Source: Porodaedalea pini (taxonomy: Eukaryota; Basidiomycota; Agaricomycetes; Hymenochaetales; Hymenochaetaceae). Taken from it: a stretch of DNA of 64,000 nt. The position numbers and the translations under genes were made by a program. The notes beneath the pieces were generated by a model. That model searched no databases, was not told where the DNA came from, and was given only the letters and a program-made list of their open reading frames with translations. The DNA lies in NCBI GenBank assembly GCA_002794775.1, contig NBAY01000013.1, positions 62,001 to 126,000 on the forward strand, given 5' to 3'. This document shows, piece by piece, positions 24,531 to 37,600 of the stretch; the stretch's first letter is position 1, and each line of letters starts with the position of its first letter.

Positions 24531-25478
24531 GGTCGAGTGTGAATCTGCGTTCAGTTAAAGCGAGTAGCCGTGACAGTACTACTACTAGTGCGTAGATGCG
24601 GATACGTCGGCCAAAAATAAGGAGCGTAAGTCGGACGTTGCTGCTCTCCAGGAGACAAGTGCGAAAGGTGTCAGTCGTTCGTCGCTGGAGCACACCTCGT
24701 CGAGAGCCAGAGACAGGAAAGACGGGGCCGATAAGCTCGAGAGCCTTATGAATGATAGCCTCGGTGGTGTGAACGAGCAGAATGAGCGCGAATCTGAGTC
24801 GTCTGATTCGATCACGTCCGTGTACGACGAGCGAGCCTGGCAACAGCGCGTGTCCCTGTCTTGGTAAAGCTGTCTTTAAGAGGGCCTGCCTTCCGGACAA
24901 CGTTGGGAACCTAAGGAGCGGAAAGAGAGAACGGAAGGCGGTTGACGCTGTCTACAGTGAGCTCAGCTCGTTCGAGCTCGCAGCGACCAAGAAGGTCTGA
25001 TGTTATAGGTGGACACGACATCACCCAGGCAACCGCGTCGACGGATTCAACAGCCGGAATTGCTGTGTGCGTGAACATTTGACATCCGAAACGCTGATGC
25101 AGTCCAGAAACCGTGTCTATTTTATGTTGGCGAAAGATAAAGGACATCCACTTATCTCACGATGTCCACCAAAGATGAGCGCGACCAAACGAGACAGGCG
25201 GTGCACACCCAGCATTATGTAATAATCGAGCTTTGCCTGCAGTTGAGCAATTGGGAGAGTCGAGTTTACAGAGTTAACCAGGGGACATGTTCTCTTATTC
25301 TTGCCACGAATTCTCCCAACATTTCTTCATTTGTTTCCTTTGGATGAATTGCCTGGTAAGGGCCAGCAGCGAAAGACAGTCTTCCAATTCCGGGGATACT
25401 GTTATGTAACTCGTGTGACGCGTCCGGCATGCGCCTCAAGTAGCCTGCGTTGCTGCTTGTTGCCTTTCAACCACCACC
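24531..25478. other. intergenic, divergent promoter region
   Basis: No credible gene in about 950 bases between the YP-repeat gene start and the protease start. Open frames present on both strands have no recognisable content. Promoters for both genes are expected; the 200 bases before 25,479 are pyrimidine-rich with a CAACCACCACC leader just before the ATG. Confidence 0.5.
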
Positions 25479-26948
<1,470 letters not shown>

Positions 26949-27406
26949 GCTTTGATGGCATTTTTGTTTTCTGCATACGTCTTTCTTCGATTCGGCAGGA
27001 GAGTTCGCGATGTCTGGCATGGACTCTAAACTCTCTTTACGACGACCTGTATCACGCATTCATAATAACTTCGTGGCCCTTTGATCATGAAATGGCATTA
27101 TTTAAACATCATCTTTTACCCTTATCTCTGAGTGTCACCAAACCGACTGGTGAGGCATCGGAGGTGTAGTGTCGATCCGCAATCTTTCCTTGTGTGTCCA
27201 GCTTGCGTATTCGGACGCGCTCCAGTTTTATTCGTGATGTACGTATCAGTTATACTGCTTCTCCGATGGAACTATCACTGTATCAGCGAACTCTAGTTGG
27301 CGCGGCTGGCGTGTTCACACGCAGAACTGAAGTGTAAAACGCCGCCGGGGATCCCATAAAGCCGTCGTGCTGTAGCTGTGATCCCCGCGTCTCAAACTTG
27401 TCCCCC
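26949..27406. other. intergenic between protease and P450 genes
   Basis: About 460 bases, same strand on both sides. Expected to hold the protease 3' untranslated region and the P450 promoter. No gene or repeat recognised. Confidence 0.5.
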
Positions 27407-29683
27407 ATGAGCTCAGAGTTTGTATCCGGATTTTCGCTGCGCGACGCGCTCGTGTTAGACGTTCTTGGAGCTCTAGTGAGTTCGACTTTCATCCAAACTG
27501 AAGTAACCTCCTGACTCTGGGTACAATCTACTTCTCACTGTAGCTGGTACATGGCATCTACAATAGATACGAAGTTGACCCGTCTCGACTCATCGCGACG
27601 CTTCTCCTTCTCGCCGGGGTGCCTTCTCTATCTGCTATCGTCTTGAAGACGCATCTGGACTCGGTGCTTTCTGCGTTCTTTATCTCGTTCTGTGTCTTCT
27701 ATGCTACGTTGGTTTCGTCCGTTGTGCTTTATCGGGTATCTCCGTTCCACCCGCTTGCGGGGTATCCGGGTCCGCTATTGGCTAGGGTGACGAAGCTGTA
27801 TGGACTTAGTAAGATGGCGAGTGGGAAGAACCATGAGTGGCATAAGAAGTGAGGAAGATTTCTGGGATTTGAAGAAGCGCACTTATGCATTCTTTTTTCT
27901 TTTTTCTTTTGAATCAGACTGCACGGGAAATATGGATCGTATGTTCGTGTGGGTGAGTATAACAAGGCTAGCTTATAGTATATTCTTGACTAAAGACATT
28001 ATTTGAATAGGCCCTAATGAACTCTCCATCGTCGATGCAGACGCTCTAACCTCCATATTGGGCCCAAATGGTCTACCCAAAGGACCCAGTCCGTATTCTT
28101 ACTTCTCAAACCTAGCTTTCTAGACGATATAAACATGAAATCATCCAGTGTGGGACGCGCGCCGAAATCCGCAAGGCGTCAGAAGCCTCATCGCCATCCG
28201 TGACATCCATGAGCACTCGCGGCGCAGGAAGGCGTGGAACCGCGCGTTTAGCACCACGTCTTTGAAGGGCTACGAGCCTATTCTCGTCAGACGTGCCTTG
28301 CAGCTCGTAGGTGAGCTGGAGAAGAGGGCGCAGATACAGGGAGGGTCTGGGAGACCTGCGCTTGATTTGGCCCAGTGGATGAAATTCTTCACGTAGGCCT
28401 TCATTTTACTCAAATATAAGAAAAGGAACGTTTTTGAATTATAAATTGGATTTATCATAAGGTTTGATTTTATGGGCGATATGGCGTTCGGTGGCGGCTT
28501 CGAGACGATGCGCGATGGTCCAAAAGACGTAGGAATCTGGCACGCTATAGAGGGCGGTATAAAGTACGCCTGCATCGCTATTAATTCAATGAACTTGGAT
28601 TCTTTCTAATTTATTGCAAGCAGAGCCCTGGCCTTACTGCAACACCTTCCTTGGATGCTTCACCTGCTTAACATGATTCCCGGGTCTACGAAGAATGTCG
28701 ACTTGTTGCGTAAGAATGCCGAAGTGGCCGTGAGGAGGCGCAAGCAGGAAGGCACCCTTTCGAAGGATCTTTTTCATCATCTGGTGAGCATGCACCTCAT
28801 CACAAATCAATCAATTCATTGAAAGTTATTGGTCTGTAAGATTGATGAAGACGGTGTGGAGAAAGAGCCACCGACTGACGCAGAAGTCATGTCCGACGGA
28901 GTCCTCGCTATCGTTGCTGGCTCGGACACCACGGCGACCGTTCTGAGCGGGTTGTTCTATAACCTGCTCTTACACTCAGAAGATTATCAACGTCTGCAGA
29001 GTGAGGTGGATCAGACCTTTCCGCCTGGTGGGGGCGATGCAATCGATGCTTCGAAGCTTTCGGATATGGTATTTCTGAATGCTGTGATGTAAGCTTTGCA
29101 TTTTTATCCGTTCCATTTTCACATTCTAACCTCAGTCGCAGAAATGAAGCGCTTCGCATCAGTCCACCTGCAAACATATTGCAACGTGGAACAACAACTG
29201 GTACCGGAGGGAAGCGTCTTGGAAACAAGTGTGTATATTTGTGTTGTCGATTTTCGCATGATTTCAATCTACTTAAACATAATCATTAGTTTCATTCCAG
29301 AGGGAACGGCTGTAGACGTTCCAATCTACACTCTCTTCCGTGATCCGCGCTACTTCTCTCCCGCTCCAGAGGAATTCTGGCCAGATCGCTGGTTAAGCCC
29401 CAGCGTGAGAAAGCGTACTCTAAGACAGACATCCAACTCAGATGCACCAGAACCAGGATCAATGAACGCATCCGCTTTCGTCCCATTCTCGTATGGTCCG
29501 GCGAACTGTGCGGGGAGATCTCTCGCCCTCGCAGAGCTGCGTATGGTTGTTGCGCTGCTTATGCAGCGCTTCGAAATTCAGCTTGAAGAGGGATACGATC
29601 CGAGAGACTGGGACGATAAGTTGCAGGACTGGTTTGTTATGCAGATTGGGAAGGTACCCGTGATGCTGACTGTTAGAAATTGA
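27407..29683 (+). CDS. cytochrome P450 monooxygenase
   Basis: Membrane-bound haem monooxygenase. The first exon MSSEFVSGFSLRDALVLDVL (ATG at 27,407) splices at 27,480/27,544 to a hydrophobic stretch (LIATLLLLAGVPSLSAIVL, then AFFISFCVFYATLVSSVVLY), two membrane helices, then the proline hinge PFHPLAGYPGP. Downstream: helix I motif AGSDTT (about 28,918), ExxR as EALR after the intron near 29,139, PDRW, and the haem loop FSYGPANCAGR (about 29,485) with the Cys ligand. About nine introns; every core motif is kept, so it looks functional. Basidiomycete P450s act on xenobiotics and secondary metabolites; no neighbouring biosynthetic genes suggest a substrate. The start is chosen because it gives the usual lumenal segment before the helices. 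Confidence 0.92.
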
Positions 29684-30476
29684 ACTCTGAGTCGACGCCG
29701 CATTCTAATTTATTGTTACCGTATCTTGGCCTTTCTCTTCTCTCGTGTGCATGCGTAAGTAGAATATTATATCGACCTTGTAAATTTGAAAATGATTTGC
29801 GTGATTTGGGAGTGACTTCGATAGCCATAATTTATTGCCGCTTCGGCTCATGAACTGGACTCACAAACTTCAGTTTATGGAAGTGCGCCGATCACGATAT
29901 TTTGTGATGATCGGCCATCACAAAAATCTGCAGAGTATTATAACTAATTATATTCAATTATAAGTCTTAAAAGACATGTAATACATATAATCATTTCGGG
30001 CATAATTATAGAGCAATAAAATCTGAACTCCATCTTACAATCCACCATAATACTTACCGAAAAGCATAACAGTCATACCAAATTATAATATATCAAAACA
30101 CTTATGAGAGATTTTAATACATGATAAGACTTTCAATAGAGTATAAGTTAGTGGAAGTATTGCAGACTTATATATAATTAAATAAATTCTAAAGTCAGGA
30201 TTACAAGGCGGCGGAAGAGTTGTCGGAGTTATAAAAGCAAGAAATTACTTATAATGCTTTCTAATTGATGGTGATGCGCACTGTCGGTTCTCATGTATAT
30301 AATAGTTATAGCTCACTTAGCAGCAGTTGTCGTGGATGACAATTAGATGGAAGTATTGGAATAGAATGAAATTGAAATAGCACATAACAATATGCGACCA
30401 ACGATAGGGAAAATAGAAATAGCTGTTCAAGATGGATGGTATCGGATTGAATGTGAGCGGAAATTTCAATCAAAAT
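29684..30476. other. AT-rich gene-free spacer bordering the mobile island
   Basis: Nearly 800 bases with no credible gene. From about 29,930 to 30,390 it is clearly AT-rich compared with neighbouring genes, as in decayed repeats. At 30,391 the sequence becomes nearly identical to 39,347 onward, so 30,390/30,391 marks one border of the duplicated DUF6698 segment. Confidence 0.6.
29900..29925. repeat. perfect 10-base inverted repeat (hairpin)
   Basis: TTTTGTGATG and CATCACAAAA separated by six bases (ATCGGC). A related arm (CGATATTTTGTGAT) overlaps just upstream. It lies in the AT-rich spacer after the P450 and could be a transcription-terminating hairpin or a transposon scar. Confidence 0.7.
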
Positions 30477-32156
30477 TCATACATTGTCCTCTTCCTCTTC
30501 GTTGTCCTCCTCACCCTCTTCATTGCCCTCCTCATCCTCGGTCCAGTCTCGATAGAAGTCTTCAATATCAGCTATGGCACCTAGGTCATGAGGATCGGTT
30601 GCCGCTTGGGTATTCGGAAAGATAATTCTGAGTAAGGGTTAGTAAGGGACCATAATATCACATAGACGCAGATGAACATACCGATTCCACCAAATCAATA
30701 GCTCAGCAGTGTACCTCTTGACATGTGGGACATCAGACCTGAACAATTGAATAATACCATTAAACATCTCGGGTATTTCTGGAGCACTCGACGTAGAGAA
30801 ATGGAGCCTTGCGCTAAGAGCAAAGTAGACCTGGTAGTAATACATTTTTCAGTATTATATATGCGCAAACCGTGAAACAAATAAAATACCTGGACAGTAA
30901 CGTATGCAAGTGATCCTGGAGTGACTTCGGTCATACCATGGATCTCTGCATTACCTATTTTCGTACACCTTGAGCCTTTGACAGCGGGACCTGAGTTGGC
31001 AGAAGAAGGCGCCGTAAAGATGTGTTTATAGGCCTACAAAAAGATGTAAACACATTAAGAAAGAAAAAGGAAGAAGACTTGCCCTGACAATCAAATTACC
31101 CTTCAAGAAGCCCTTCAGAGGGTTCCTTGGATGATAAATACCGTTTTCGAAGGCAAAGACTCGGCTATGGTTGCCATCAAGTTCACGGGTAACTCCTTTT
31201 TTGTTTGTTACCGTGGCCCTGTCCGCACGCAACAAAGCTAGATATCTAGAAAGTATGTAATATAAATCAGCAATGATGTGATAGGAAAGGCATGAGCACG
31301 TCTTCTTTTGTTTAAGATTATCTCAAAGTACTTACTCCGGAGTGAGCGGCTGAACCTCTGCGGGGGCCAGGAGCTTTGCGAGTGTCTCGTTCTCGAATCC
31401 ACGTAAGTCTTTGCGATCATTATCTGGCCGTGTCGACTCGTTGTCAACGGATGGGAAAACGATCCACTGGAGGATAATTTTCCTGATTCCTGATGTATCG
31501 GCAGACCGAGCGGCACGCTGACCCTCACGCAACTGTAAACATTGTGAGAGTTTATCTATGCAGAGGGAAAAAAAGCAATGACTCACGCAATTAACTATAT
31601 ATTTGAATGTCTGAGTATCCGCCTTGACGACCTTCTTGTACAGCAAGGTGTTGACATCGAATAAAGCCTTCACAGCATCCACAGCACGGTGGACACTGAC
31701 ACAAGAACTGATTATTGAAAGAATAAAGTAGAATAAAACCAATCACTTACGACGGATCAGTGATTTGTTGTAATTCAGCAGGGCTAAGCTTTGCGTTAGG
31801 AATACCTTTGTTAAGAATTTGTTGCGGGCTAGTCCATGGTTCATATGCTCTAGCAAGGTAGCGTCCCTTGCTGACGAAGATGTCCGCTGCAGTACTGCAA
31901 ATGAGTAAAGTAAACAGATAAACGAAGACAAGAGGAAGAAGCCAGCGTACACCTTCCTCTTTCCACTTCTCGTAAACTCTTCCTCTGGCACCTGTCGTGA
32001 AGCACTGGTCGAGTCCGAGTCAGAAGAGGAGTCTGAGGAGCTAGGCTGCGAATCCGTCATAGGGGGGGTCGGTGTCATCGGGTACTGAGGGGTGAGCATT
32101 CCGTGAGGGAGAGACATCGGGTACTGAGGGGCGAGCATTCCATGAGGGGGAGACAT
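30477..32156 (-). CDS. DUF6698-type protein (multicopy basidiomycete family)
   Basis: Starts MSPPHGMLAPQYPM at 32,156, with that 13-residue unit repeated at once, then a Ser/Asp-rich stretch. After an intron it reads FVSKGRYLARAYEPWTSPQQ, then VHRAVDAVKALFDVNTLLYK, LRGFENETLAKLLAPAEVQP, GIYHPRNPLKGFLKGNLIVR, the family core GNAEIHGMTEVTPGSLAYVT and VQVYFALSARLHFSTSSAPE, and a basic/aromatic block (TAELLIWWNR), ending in a poly-acidic tail (EEDNEEEEDNV*) at 30,477. I recognise the pattern (nuclear-type, PG-S-x-AYV core) as the uncharacterised DUF6698 family; its biochemical role is unknown. The copy appears intact and has a near-identical broken relative at 39,432-41,120. Its place beside a transposase suggests transposon cargo. 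Confidence 0.75.
32076..32153 (-). repeat. 39-base tandem duplication in the DUF6698 N-terminus
   Basis: Two adjacent 39-base units (32,076-32,114 and 32,115-32,153) differing at a few bases. They encode two copies of M(S)(P/L)PHGML(A/T)PQYP. The in-frame length keeps the reading frame open. Confidence 0.85.
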
Positions 32157-32349
32157 CGCGGTGAGTGTTCGAATACAGAAAGAAGCATAGTAACACCGTA
32201 AGTTTATAAGGCTGGGCGGGGGAGATCAGCGGCTGTGCAACTTTCACTGGAAAACACAACCACGGCGAGATATCCCCTCTTGGCTATATCGCGTTATGAT
32301 CTCACGTGTTTCAGTGAGAATGCCAGAACTTGAAGAGAGAAGGAAGAAA

Positions 32350-33227
32350 GCCGCACCGAATAGAACTTGGTAGGGTCGAATGGCCTCTCCTCCGTGCTGA
32401 TGAAGAACGGTTCAACGGAGACACCCGCTTGAGTCAAGTCCTAAGCAAAGTGTTCATGGCGTCAAACAAATGCAATGCTAACTCAAGCGCTACCAAAAGT
32501 GTCGTTTGAGCAGACGTGACAAGTTGAGCGTTCTTCGCGCCGGGATGAGGGTCGTCTTCGTCAGTAATGAGGAAAAGACGCTTGATGCCAGATTTTGGAG
32601 CTCTGGTAGAAAAAAGTTGTTTTACGCAAACGAGCCTATACAGATAGGCAACACTTACCCATCTCGTAAGGCCCAGTTACAGCTTGTAAAGACATCACCC
32701 ATGGGGACACGATTCTCTGATGGTGGATACTCGTAACGAAGCCACTTATGGTTATCCTTTGCCTCTAGATACATTCGAGAGGAATGGATCAGCAATCGCT
32801 TAACATACAACTGCGAGTCAAAGTATAACGCACCGTAAAGGAGCTGGATAAGATTTTGAATCTTTGGGGCATCAATCTGTCCTACAGGCTCGTATACGAA
32901 CGTCCTATTCTTTGTACTCTGTAGCTCCGCGCGCCGTATTTTCTTTCTTGCGAGACTTTGAGATGCTCAGTACGGTGTGGTATATGCGGGAGTTTGAGAG
33001 CTTCTCACGGTATTGAAAAGTAAAATCCCAGCAGCGTCATTTGGCCCGACAACCTTCCGCTTCTGAATTTGCATATCGGCCTCGAGTGCAGCAAGTAGGT
33101 GGGAGGTCTGTGCGCCTTCTTTGTTCGGGTCATCATGAAGCGCTTGCATTGACTCCGAACAGTCAATCGCAAAGAGAACGACATCGCGTTTGCCTTCAAA
33201 GAACTGACAGCACGTGTCGTAAGACAC
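32350..33227 (-). pseudogene. Ku70 (XRCC6-type) N-terminal fragment
   Basis: Ku70 is half of the Ku heterodimer that binds DNA ends in non-homologous end joining. The fragment starts FFEGKRDVVLFAIDCSESMQ, the opening of the Ku70 vWA-like domain, and continues SHLLAALEADMQIQKRKVVG and GILLFNT. Later exons carry RTFVYEPVGQIDAPKIQNLI, RVPMGDVFTSCNWALRDG, IKRLFLITDEDDPHPGAKNA and DLTQAGVSVEPFFIST...PFDPTKFYS. A frame break occurs near 32,900-32,960 after LLFNT. There is no start codon, and the DNA-binding beta-barrel, C-terminal arm and SAP domain are all missing. So about the first third of Ku70 is present, introns included, and cannot be functional. I infer capture of genomic DNA, not a reverse transcript. 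Confidence 0.85.
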
Positions 33228-34619
33228 AGAAACGATTCAGCTGGTATCTGGAGAATATTACGGAGTTGTCGGCATACCGAGAACTCGTTGAAATGCTAAA
33301 AAGTTAGTTTTGAGCTTCTTAAGTTAAGAAGCGTGCATAGCATGCTCACCGAATCAAGCATACGGTTCCGGGCACGCCTCAGCTCGAGCTCGCCGTCATT
33401 CAAGGGCCCGTACGTCTGTCATTTCTTAGCTACGCTCGATTTACACATGGGCAAGATCACCTTACCGACACAAGTACAGAAGAAGGCGGACACGAAGCCC
33501 GATCGCGCGCGGCCGGCCGATCAAAATCGTATAGTCAGTATTCAAGCTTGCCCTTGCATCTGTACAACAGTTCTCACCATCCACATACTTGCACAGGTAC
33601 CGCCGCCTCGAATCGAAAAAAAGGGAAATCCTGGAGGAAAGAAAATGAGAATCAAGTTTCGAATGGTGCGTCCGACTGTCACAAAATCGTCCACCGTTCG
33701 ACTGAAACGCGACTATAGATAATGAGAGGATTCTCATCGTTGTCACTCGAGAAGTACGTTGACGAGTTGGCAAGGTGGGGGCGCGGCGTGAACTTGAAAA
33801 GAAAGTAGTTTACGATCTTGTACAACAAAGGAACCTTCGACTCCGATTGTTAGCTTATCGTCGGAGTCCTAGCGAATCGACTTTTCATCTTTCACGAGCC
33901 CGTCTGACATCCTCGCACCTCACCCCGATCTCTTCAAGTCCGAACTCGACTCATCTCTTGCAGGCTTCGACCCTTACCTGCTGCAATCGCTCATCATCGA
34001 GCAGCCAGACGCGTTCAACTTCCTACATTCCGAAACTACTCTTCACCGTCAGCTCAGAGTCTGCCTCAGCATATGAAACGATGACTGCCTGCTCGAAGTC
34101 TTTCTACAATCAAGCCTCCTCGAAGTATTCATTCGAACTCATTGGTAAATTCGCACAGGCATCAGCCGTCTGACAGCCGTCAGACATTCCCTCAGACTAT
34201 CGCGAAGCGGCTCAGGCAACATCTCGCTCGAAGAGTATAATCCACACCCTCCTTCATCTGCCAATCATAACGGCACCTCGGACTATTCAAGTTACGATTC
34301 TCGTTCTGAGTACTACTCCATCGGCTCCAGCCATCCGTCATTGGCTTATGCATCCGTCATCTCACCGGCTGCGATCTCTGCACGCAGCTAGCCCGCGCAG
34401 GTTCAGTCTCAGGCTCGTGCACCCAGTCCCGTTGGCGCAGGCCTTGCCATGTCGTTGCTTCCCCGAATCTCACGAAACGACAGCTGCTCTGCTCGCCTTC
34501 TTCTAGTGTCACAGATGCCAACTCATCACAATGGCTCTCATCAAGAGTATAATCCACACCTTCCTTCGTCTGCCAATCATGACGGCACCTCGGACTACTC
34601 AAGGAGACAGAGTGCCCGA
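33228..34619. other. unassigned sequence between Ku70 fragment and Plavaka transposase
   Basis: No complete gene. Minus-strand 33,350-33,420 encodes YGPLNDGELELRRARNRMLD ending at a GTGAGC donor, which looks like a real exon of an unidentified gene. The plus strand holds Ser-rich frames, including one at about 34,160-34,391 ending SPAAISARS*. The 61-base duplication at 34,231 and 34,543 lies here. I read the stretch as a patchwork of captured scraps. Confidence 0.5.
34231..34603 (+). repeat. 61-base direct repeat pair in a coding-like scrap
   Basis: Copies at 34,231-34,291 and 34,543-34,603 match at 57 of 61 bases by eye. In the shared plus-strand frame they translate EYNPHPPSSANHNGTSDYS and EYNPHLPSSANHDGTSDYS, so two of four changes are silent. 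Both lie just downstream of the transposase 3' end. Confidence 0.8.
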
Positions 34620-37600
34620 TTAATTTTGGACTGGCATCTCCTCATCGGCAGATTCATTGTCCAGTACCGATCCTTCAGACTCAGAGTCTTCCGTTTCCTC
34701 ATCTCCGCCTTCACTATCGTGTCCGTCATCTCCCATTTCGCTTTGAATGCGCTCGAGCAAAGTCTCAACTTCTTCTGCAGGTTCAACGTCCATCTCGTCA
34801 TCTTCTTCATCAGAGCGGTGTACGCCCAGCTTGCTATACAAGTCTGCTGGTACGTGGTTCGCGTTCTCGGCATTGTGTGCTGTGGTGTGGCCTACTCCAC
34901 CGCCTCGGTGATGCATGAATAAATCACGGTCGGCAAATCTGTACATCTATCAGTTTCAGTCCAATGGGAGATAAGGCAATTGTGACCTACTTATTCACGT
35001 AGAACGATTCCCAGTCTGTTATAATATCGTTCGGTTCTTTGATTCGAGCTAGATAAGATGGAGACAGGAGCGCATCTGTGCGTCCGTAATGGAATGCGGG
35101 AATTAAATGGGCAGCGCGAACGACGGCAGCTGGATCTACAAAACCGAACGGCGGGGACTCGTCTTCCCTTGTAACGAATCTTACGCGTTCCAATCGACAG
35201 GCATCATCGCCAAACCTATCTTCCATGGCTCGGCCGAACCAACGAACCCACAGGAAATCCAAACGACTCGGTGCCGTGTCTCCATTGCTCCTGAGCCGCG
35301 CATCGACATGATATATCCCAATCACTCGAGCGTACCAGAACGGCGATATAGACTTTGAGACAGCATCCGAGTCCCTCGATAGAAGCATGACGTCCGAAGT
35401 AATGGAGGTAGGATTAATAGAATCATGTTCCCGCTGCATATCATACGTCGTGTAGTTGATGCGTAGACGTTTGTGCTCGTACATCTTATCGTCTTTAATG
35501 ATGACGTCCTCTCGATCAACAGTCGAGAACTGAAGTTCATCATCATCACAATCAAAGTTCTTCAACCGAGCAAAAATGTGATTTAATAATGATTCTTCAA
35601 AATCCTGAGCAAATGTCAGTCATATGTTATTCTGAAAAACAGCAATCTTACAATCAATGCGGGATTGTAATCGTTCCGATGCAACCATGATCTAATGGTA
35701 TCCGTCATTCCCCTCGCTGCTATGCAGTAGCGCACGTTATCGTCATCTAAACCGTCGTCGATGGCGTCCAGTGGAATTTTGGGCGCAGACTTGTTGAACT
35801 TTTCCGCCATGTGAGCAAGATTAGACTGGATGCGTTGAATTTCTGTCACTTGTCGAACAAAGTTCACGCGGTTCGTTCTTAAGTAAATTTGTCTCGACTG
35901 TTTGTGCTCAGTTTCACCCTGACGTTGCGAAGTGAGTAAATGTTGGGTCTCGAAAATGAAGAGAAGTGTCTGACAATGGAAGTGCTATACAAGTCGGTCG
36001 TCCCGAACATGAGAACGTGATGTGCGTAGTCCCCAAGGGCATGAATCTTGGACGTATTTATATTGAAGGACTTCTTCACTGTGGGACGTATCAAGTCTGC
36101 GGTATTGGTATCACCTCCCGTCGTCTTGCGGCGCGATCTGCGCAGTCGCTTCTGGGATTCCGATGGAAGTTCGTCGGTCATGAAGGCAGAACATGTCTTG
36201 TCATTGAAGCTTCGCAGCGCAGTACCGAATCGCTTCGTTTCACTGTCCAACGCTGCGACTGTAGCATCAGTGTGCATATGGAGCTTTGCGAGTGCATGGA
36301 CGGTTGCCGCGCGATATAGGAGTTCGCGAACGATGGACTCGTGAGGTTCTGGTAGAAGTCCCTCGAACACTGGTAATGCACACTATGCGGGGAGATGTTA
36401 AGCTACTGTTTTTGTTTCTGCCTTTGCTTGCTCACCTGTAAAAGGTCTTCGAAGCTGTACGCGGTCATTTGTTTCATCTCTGATATGTTTCCTTTGTATG
36501 TTCGTATCGCATCCGAAAAAGGAGGTATACATCGGACCCTACTGAGTCATGAGAAGAGCCTTCCATTTAACATTTCGTCAACAAGCACTAACCTTCTGTC
36601 TAGCTCATGCACCTTGTTCAATCGAGCGTATGTGAAAGTATCAAGAATGCGAACGAGATGAGTGAAAATCTGCCGCCATACGCCGACCTCCCACTCGTGC
36701 ATGACATCAACCACGAGCATGGAATGGTAATCGAAACCGAGGGGACCCAACCTTGCAGAAAAAGCATTCTAGAGACGCGTCAGAGTCTGTAAGACCTCCA
36801 TATCAAACCGAGCGAACTCACTTCAACAGGCGTGAGCGATTGCGCGTCTAAAAGCCGACCGACACTTGCATTTGCAACATGCCGACGTTTATTATAGATG
36901 ATGTCCCGAGCGACTTCTACTTTACGACGGCGCCATGTATCGTCAACTCGAGCACGCTTGATTCGGGTTCGAGAGTCTGCGTGTTTACCCAAAGACGATA
37001 TTGCACCACTCTCCACGAGACAACGGGGGCACGGGCACTTTCCTAAGTGCTTCATTGTCGCAAGCAGAACTCTGCAAGAATACTTAGTTTGTCATCCGTA
37101 TGAATCGAACGATACGTACTTTTCAGGGTAATCCGCAGAGTAAGTGAAGATGCGAGGATACAAACGTCGTGTCACCCCATCGCCGCAGCGGACGACCATG
37201 CCGTGTTTCCACGCATGAAGAAATTCGTCGTCCAGCATAGTTTTCCATACGCTGTGCATTACTTCTCGCCGGCAATGTGTCTGAAGTGCGTTCGACGCCG
37301 GATTTCCCTGTGCATGATGTTGAACGAAGTCATTGAAATCACCCGGAAGCTACGAACGAAATAATGAGATGAAAAGTCCAATCTTCAAGAGACAACTCAC
37401 TTACGGAAGGTATATGAGCAATATGATGACATGCTCCAGACTTTCTTCGCTCGTACTTCGACTGGTTGCCAAACTGGAGATACGCGGGCCAGAGTTTTGC
37501 GCTGCCAAACTTTGCGGCCGACATTCCATCCGACCATAGCTGCATTGCAACGACGGCTCTTGGAAGATCGTCGCCAGAGTCCCGGGGGAGACGTTGCACT

